NCBI RefSeq assembly: GCF_963583255.1
Contig: NC_084813.1
Location: 1,365,001 to 1,429,000 of the forward strand
DNA: 64,000 nt
Direction of reading: 5' to 3'
Source of the DNA: Pyrus communis
Lineage: Eukaryota > Streptophyta > Magnoliopsida > Rosales > Rosaceae
Shown here: positions 59,476 to 64,000 of the stretch, in pieces
How positions within the stretch are numbered: position 1 is the first letter of the stretch
Layout of the letters: every line of letters begins with the position of its first letter
Notes under the pieces: generated by a model
Database searches by the model: none
What the model was told of the DNA's origin: nothing
The model's input: the letters and a program-made list of their open reading frames with translations, nothing else
Program-made: the position numbers and the translations under genes

Positions 59476-59910
59476 AAAATAAAACTAATGCGACCTAGTT
59501 TATGAAATCGGAGAGGAAGAATGTAAGGAGTTCTGAACTTCTTGTTCATGCCTCACTGTCATCGCTTTCAATTTTCCATCGAATAATATCTTGTCATCCT
59601 TTTGCCAAACTGTTTACTAACATGAACAAAGTTTTTGCACACGTGTCATAATGTAATTAGTCTTTAAGAAGGAACAACTGCTTACTAATCCGTCGTCTGC
59701 AAGAAGGAATGACCCTTAACATGTAAGTAGTCGAAAGTATTTTCGGAAGTCGGAAGTCGAATAAAAAAGCTGAGTGCAGCAAAACATCGGAGGATGCAAA
59801 ATTAAAAGCACAAAAAAGGATGAGAATTTGACAACAGCATACACCTTAAAGCCGAGAATACAAAGTGAAAACCTCTACCATGTTTTCTATACACAAGAAA
59901 CAAGATTGTA
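59476..59910. other. Convergent intergenic region
   Basis: Only 435 bp separate the stop codons of MAX2 (+) and the kinase (-), so their 3' UTRs are close or overlap. No terminator or gene was recognised. Confidence 0.55.
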
Positions 59911-62900
59911 TCAGCAAAGTGAGTATTCGCAGTCTAACAACCGGGAGAGTATGTCCTCGCAGCTCGGTCGATCCTGCGGTTCTGTCCAACAATCTGTACA
60001 AAAATGCAATGTGTCAGCTCGGAAGCCCGATTATGCACGAAAAATGTACAAAGCTCTGGACATTTTTTTCATTAAGGTTAAGCAATTGATTACCCGAAAT
60101 AAGCCTGCCTAGCGGACCATCAGGGATCTCCAGTCGGGAACCTTCATTCGCAACAGCGTAAACTACCTGAATAGAAGAAAGCTAAAGTTCACCTCAAAAG
60201 TTTCTAGCTTTCTCAAAATACTAGATGGTTGGATTGTACTAGCTACATGTTCGGAACAAGAATGAAAATAGCATATCTTACTGACCCTCTCTGGTGGAAC
60301 ACCTTCCCACGGTCTATTTAGAGTGCAGAGCTCCCACATTAACACCCCAAGGCTGAAAATATCACATTTTTCGGTGAAGGGTTCATTTCGAATAAGCTCA
60401 GGTGCCATCCATTCCGGAGTTCCTGCAGACGATGAGTCCTTCATGTTTGTCTCAGACATTATTCTTGAGAGTCCAAAGTCACAGAGCTTGACAGTCCAGT
60501 GCTTATTCACGAGACAATTTGCACTTTTTAGATCACGATGAACTATCTTCATCCGGTGCATGCACATCAACCCCCTTCAGTTGCAAACAAAAGATTCCAG
60601 TCACTACTTATCAATACTAAAACATAAAATTAAGCAAATTTATCAGATTCTTTTACTTGAATATATAGGCGGCGCTGTGGCGTTTGGATAATGATAATGA
60701 TCCTATATACAGATTAAGTTACATTACACGGAACTCTCACGAAACGCCACATTCCGAGTTCATTCTATTACGACCTTGAATTATACCTAGCTTACAGAAT
60801 CTTCTATCTTCCACATATACTAAGAAGTCATGCAAACTGAGATGACATAAGATCAAATTGGCTTTGTATTGCAGTGTTAAACGTTTGGAGACAAACATAA
60901 GGAATTTCAAACCTCCAAAAAACAAAGTACAGAAACATTTCAAGCATTTGCCAACATATAGGACCTAACCACCTTAATCAGAACGATAACATGTCGATAG
61001 TCTTGTCAGACTGTCTACGATACTGTCAGTTTCAGAGCTAAAGAAGTTCATCTATTAGCAGCTGGTAATTCTAAATTTACGAACCAAAAGCCATAGATGG
61101 TGGAAACACATGTCAGTTCTCTTTAGGGTTCAAATAAATATAAAGAAGAACATGAACCAACAAATTTATGTCCTATCAAAAAACGTGGAGTGAAAAATAT
61201 TTCATAGATCATGGATGGAGTGAACAGACCTGCATATGTCACGCAACATCCTTAGTCTTTTTCGCCAGCTAAGCTTCTTCTTCTGGCCACTCAAATGAAT
61301 CAAATAATACAAAGATCCCATCTCCATGTATTCTGTAACCATTGATAAGCGTGGAGGCTTTGTGCATGCACCCAAAAATAGAATAACTGCAGAAAACATC
61401 ACGGTAAATTCCACAGCAGTATAAAATAAAGAAAATGTGTACTATCTACTATATCTCCAACGTATAAAACCATAGACAAAGGAAAAACGGAAAGTATAAT
61501 CAGAACAGAAAGTACCATTAGGATGCCGAAGACGACTGGATACCCACGTGCAAAAGAAATGTAGAACACATTAGAAAAATATAGGATAAAAAAGTAAAAC
61601 CTGCAGCAGAAAGAAAATAAAAACAATACAATAATCAAGGTATCTGTGAGAAATACCTAAGAATGGATATCTCATTGCAGAAGTCTTCCATGTTTTCAGC
61701 AGTTAGGTCTTGCTCTAAGAAAACCTTTATTGCAACATCTGTTCCATTCCAAACACCTCGAAAGACTTCTCCAAAGAACCCTAAATGTAGAAGCAACCGA
61801 AAAAGCTCAATCAATTAGAACTGTATTTTTAATTTTTCAGAATGGAAAACTTAGATGCTTTTCCAAGGAAAGAGGAGCTTCACAGCCTGAAATTCAGAAG
61901 CTTTCTCAGGGACTTGCCAGGGTTTTAAGGAGCATACTTTTCTACAGCAGGACCAAAATCCAATTACGTTTTGGTAAACAATTGGGAAAATGGGTATTTC
62001 ATCCCCCTATGTCTTTTTTATCTAATGATGACTCGATGATTTGTAATAGTAAAAAGAATTCTTTGATATTGAAAAAAAAAATAGAAACAATATTGCTGAC
62101 AAACACTAATTTCTTTCACAACAAACTCATATTTCTTTGCTAGCCCATTGTGAGGCTTTAGCACACTTCCTCCACCCCTAGGATAGATAATATCGTTTGT
62201 TCAAAAAAAAAAACTCAAAATTTTCACCTCAGGAAATAGATGGGGTTCTCACTTATCAAGCCCACGGCAGGGTGAAGTACTGTATGTTACACAAGTGATA
62301 CTTACCTATTCCAACACGAGTTCCAACAGTCAATTCTGAGTAATCAATATTCCATTCCTGGTAAGGCAATAGAGGCTTATTATCAAATGTGGCAGATTCA
62401 AGAATTCTGTTCCATGTTAAGACCAATTCATCATTTGTCGCAAACTCTGAAGGTCCAATTCTAGCAGATGTTTGACTACTATACTGATGTGGAGATGAAG
62501 GTAATGAAATTGCTTTTTGAGAACTGATTTGGTCCTGGTGAAGCAAACATAAAGCAATCTTCAATCAGAAAATTCACGACAATCATCTAAAGAAAAATTT
62601 AAAGCCCAAAACAACATTAATTGCTTCATAATAAATTCTTGAAAACTTTAAAGCCCAAAACTAGCAATATTCTTAAATCTTACAGAGTATAATGATAATT
62701 AAAATATGAGCGCTAAAGTTGTTAGTATTTGACGCTTGGAAATCATCCACATCTACCCAATATGCAAGGTACACATGAGAAACAAGACCAATGACAATGG
62801 AAATTTTAGAGTCAAAATTAGAATTTCTTAAGAAAACGGAATTTAATTAACTTGTGTTGCCTATCGAATGCATCTCTTTCATTCACCTAGGAGTGGGAGA

Positions 62901-63798
62901 GTAGTCAAGAAAAGTTGTTTGTTAGATATTTCTTATTTAGAGTTACAGTCCACTTCATATTCTTTTATGGATTATATTCATTATTATTATTTATTTTAAT
63001 CCCATCACCAACATTACATTGACTTTAAGGTTACCCACCAGTTGTAAACTAAAAATCACGTTCCCTTGTAAGATTGATTAGGAATGTGTAAGTTTTGTTA
63101 CCTTTAGGCTTTACATACATTACCATATGAAGTAACAGCTAGATTCAATGTAGGGCGATCAGCAAGACTAGAGAACTAATCAGAAAAGGGGTTATTTACA
63201 ACATTATGGAATAAAGATACAGGAGTAGCTGTACATTGGATGTGGAAGCAATGCAAAGAGTTCACGAGGAGGTTATAAATGGGTAGAGGAGATCACAATG
63301 CAAGACATTGCAACTGGATTGTTAGATGTAAGAACAAGGTCAGTCCAAAATTTCATGCACCTGATGACTGGGAAACAAGACTTCATTCTAATATGTATAT
63401 ATAAGCACAGTCACACATTAATATATTAATCTATACAATTCCATATTGCAGGGTTTAAGAATTTACCATATATCCAGAATTTTAAACTACTAGCAAAGAT
63501 GTTACACCAAAATAACAAGCATATATAAATCCACCGGCCAGGTGATCAGACTCAAAGCCCAAAATAATGAAACTAAGTAAACACTCAAAATCAAAAAACA
63601 AACAAAAAGTGCAGTCATCCAGTTGACTATCCTACCTTCAGAACACAACCATTAAACCATTGATTTCCAATAGAAAACATATTTTCTGTTACTGCAATGA
63701 AGAAACGTACATTTTTCTGAAGACCGGATCTGTCATCATCACCTTGCTCTCTCAAAAGACGATTCTGCTTCAATGTTTCATTCATTGCTCGTACAGCC
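59911..63798 (-). CDS. Raf-like MAPKKK, C-terminal part (5' end outside or unresolved)
   Basis: Ser/Thr kinase of the plant Raf-like group (At2g42640/At2g31010/At3g58640 type). Exons seen: 63798-63711, 62534-62306, 61780-61657, 61535-61516, 61386-61230, 60574-60286, 60166-60094, 59993-59911; all phases join. Order: coiled-coil-like ARAMNETLKQNRLLREQ, linker, then the kinase domain from YSELTVGTRVGIGFFGEVFR. It has VAIKVFLEQ (ATP lysine), ILSRLRHPNVILFLGAC, VHRDLKSANC, DFGLSRIMSE, SAGTPEWMAPELIRNE and CWTEPQDRPSC, ending LLDCEYSLC with TGA. The catalytic residues are present. One exon is 20 nt. Further upstream exons should lie beyond 63798; a donor-like GCCAG|GTTATA at 63975 fits the phase, but an in-frame TAA 20 bases upstream leaves that exon uncertain. 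It is convergent with MAX2. Confidence 0.92.
62137..62213 (+). repeat. SINE-like 3' end in kinase intron
   Basis: GCTAGCCCATTGTGAGGCTT, CACTTCCTCCACCCCTAGGA and TAGATAATATCGTTTGTTC followed by an A run (about 62201-62211). This is the 3' half of the family whose 5' half is at 2930 and 11314. It is in the intron between exons 62306 and 61780. Confidence 0.65.
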
Positions 63799-64000
63799 CT
63801 ATATAATTCATTAGATTCAGTTTATTAATTGTATAAACATCCAAAATAAGATAAAATAACATTCTCTTTATGGTCCATCCGATTTGGACATAATTCTCAA
63901 GTTAGAATTATGGGTGCCTCCACATGAACAATATACTAGATGCCAAATATTCACATGAAACAAATTTTTATAACCTGGCCAGAGATAATATTTACAAGGA

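Noticed and set aside
61730..62143. 137-codon plus-strand frame opposite the kinase
   Set aside because: It begins antisense to a kinase exon and runs through the intron; no domain recognised.

Overview
This is plant nuclear DNA. The genes are intron-rich with GT-AG junctions, introns and intergenic DNA are AT-rich, and the gene set (plastidic serine hydroxymethyltransferase, complex I 75 kDa subunit, nicastrin, fructokinase, MAX2-type F-box, Raf-like MAPKKK, NB-ARC resistance gene) is angiosperm. Several dispersed repeats, including a tRNA-derived SINE-like family and a TTA-flanked MITE, match families I remember as abundant in Rosaceae, so I infer a rosaceous tree, most likely apple or pear (Maleae). 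That assignment is from memory of repeats and was not searched.

Layout. 1-2887 (-): CC-NB-LRR resistance gene relic, lacking its coiled-coil domain and frameshifted in the LRR. 2888-5548: decayed retroelements, namely SINE-like pieces, a LINE-type insertion with poly(A) and target duplication, and a Ty1/copia RNase H fragment. 5549-9193 (-): plastidic SHMT, 11 coding exons, with a probable leader intron reaching about 10.6 kb. 13094-13462 (+): small GFA/CENP-V zinc protein with an early stop. 14638-16599 (+): microsomal GST3. 18606-23667 (-): complex I 75 kDa subunit, divergent from nicastrin at 24260-34150 (+) across a 592-bp shared promoter rich in GGCCCA elements. 35633-37390 (+): fructokinase. 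39313-40669: long-arm inverted-repeat transposon. 41234-42699 (-): endosulfine-like gene. 57328-59475 (+): intronless MAX2, convergent with a Raf-like kinase at 59911 to the window end (-); as I recall, Arabidopsis has the same pair (At2g42620 and At2g42640).

44-57 kb is a nested transposon cluster. Two direct copies of one repeat block (A about 44.87-46.79 kb, B about 55.44-56.93 kb) flank two related solo LTRs of about 2.2-2.5 kb, an AT-rich minisatellite, and a hAT-type element. The hAT element carries a complete Cassandra TRIM whose LTRs contain a 5S-rRNA-like sequence with perfect 5-bp target duplications; a solo Cassandra LTR lies inside the first big LTR. Block A holds a further element with arms of about 175 bp.

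The genes do not form an operon or single pathway. The clear gene-gene relations are the divergent complex I/nicastrin pair and the convergent MAX2/kinase pair. I found no CRISPR array, rRNA operon or intact tRNA gene, and no evidence for a wholly new system; the most unusual structures are repeat-derived and are listed in the findings. Exon borders were set by eye from splice signals, reading phase and family sequence, so single-base errors are possible.
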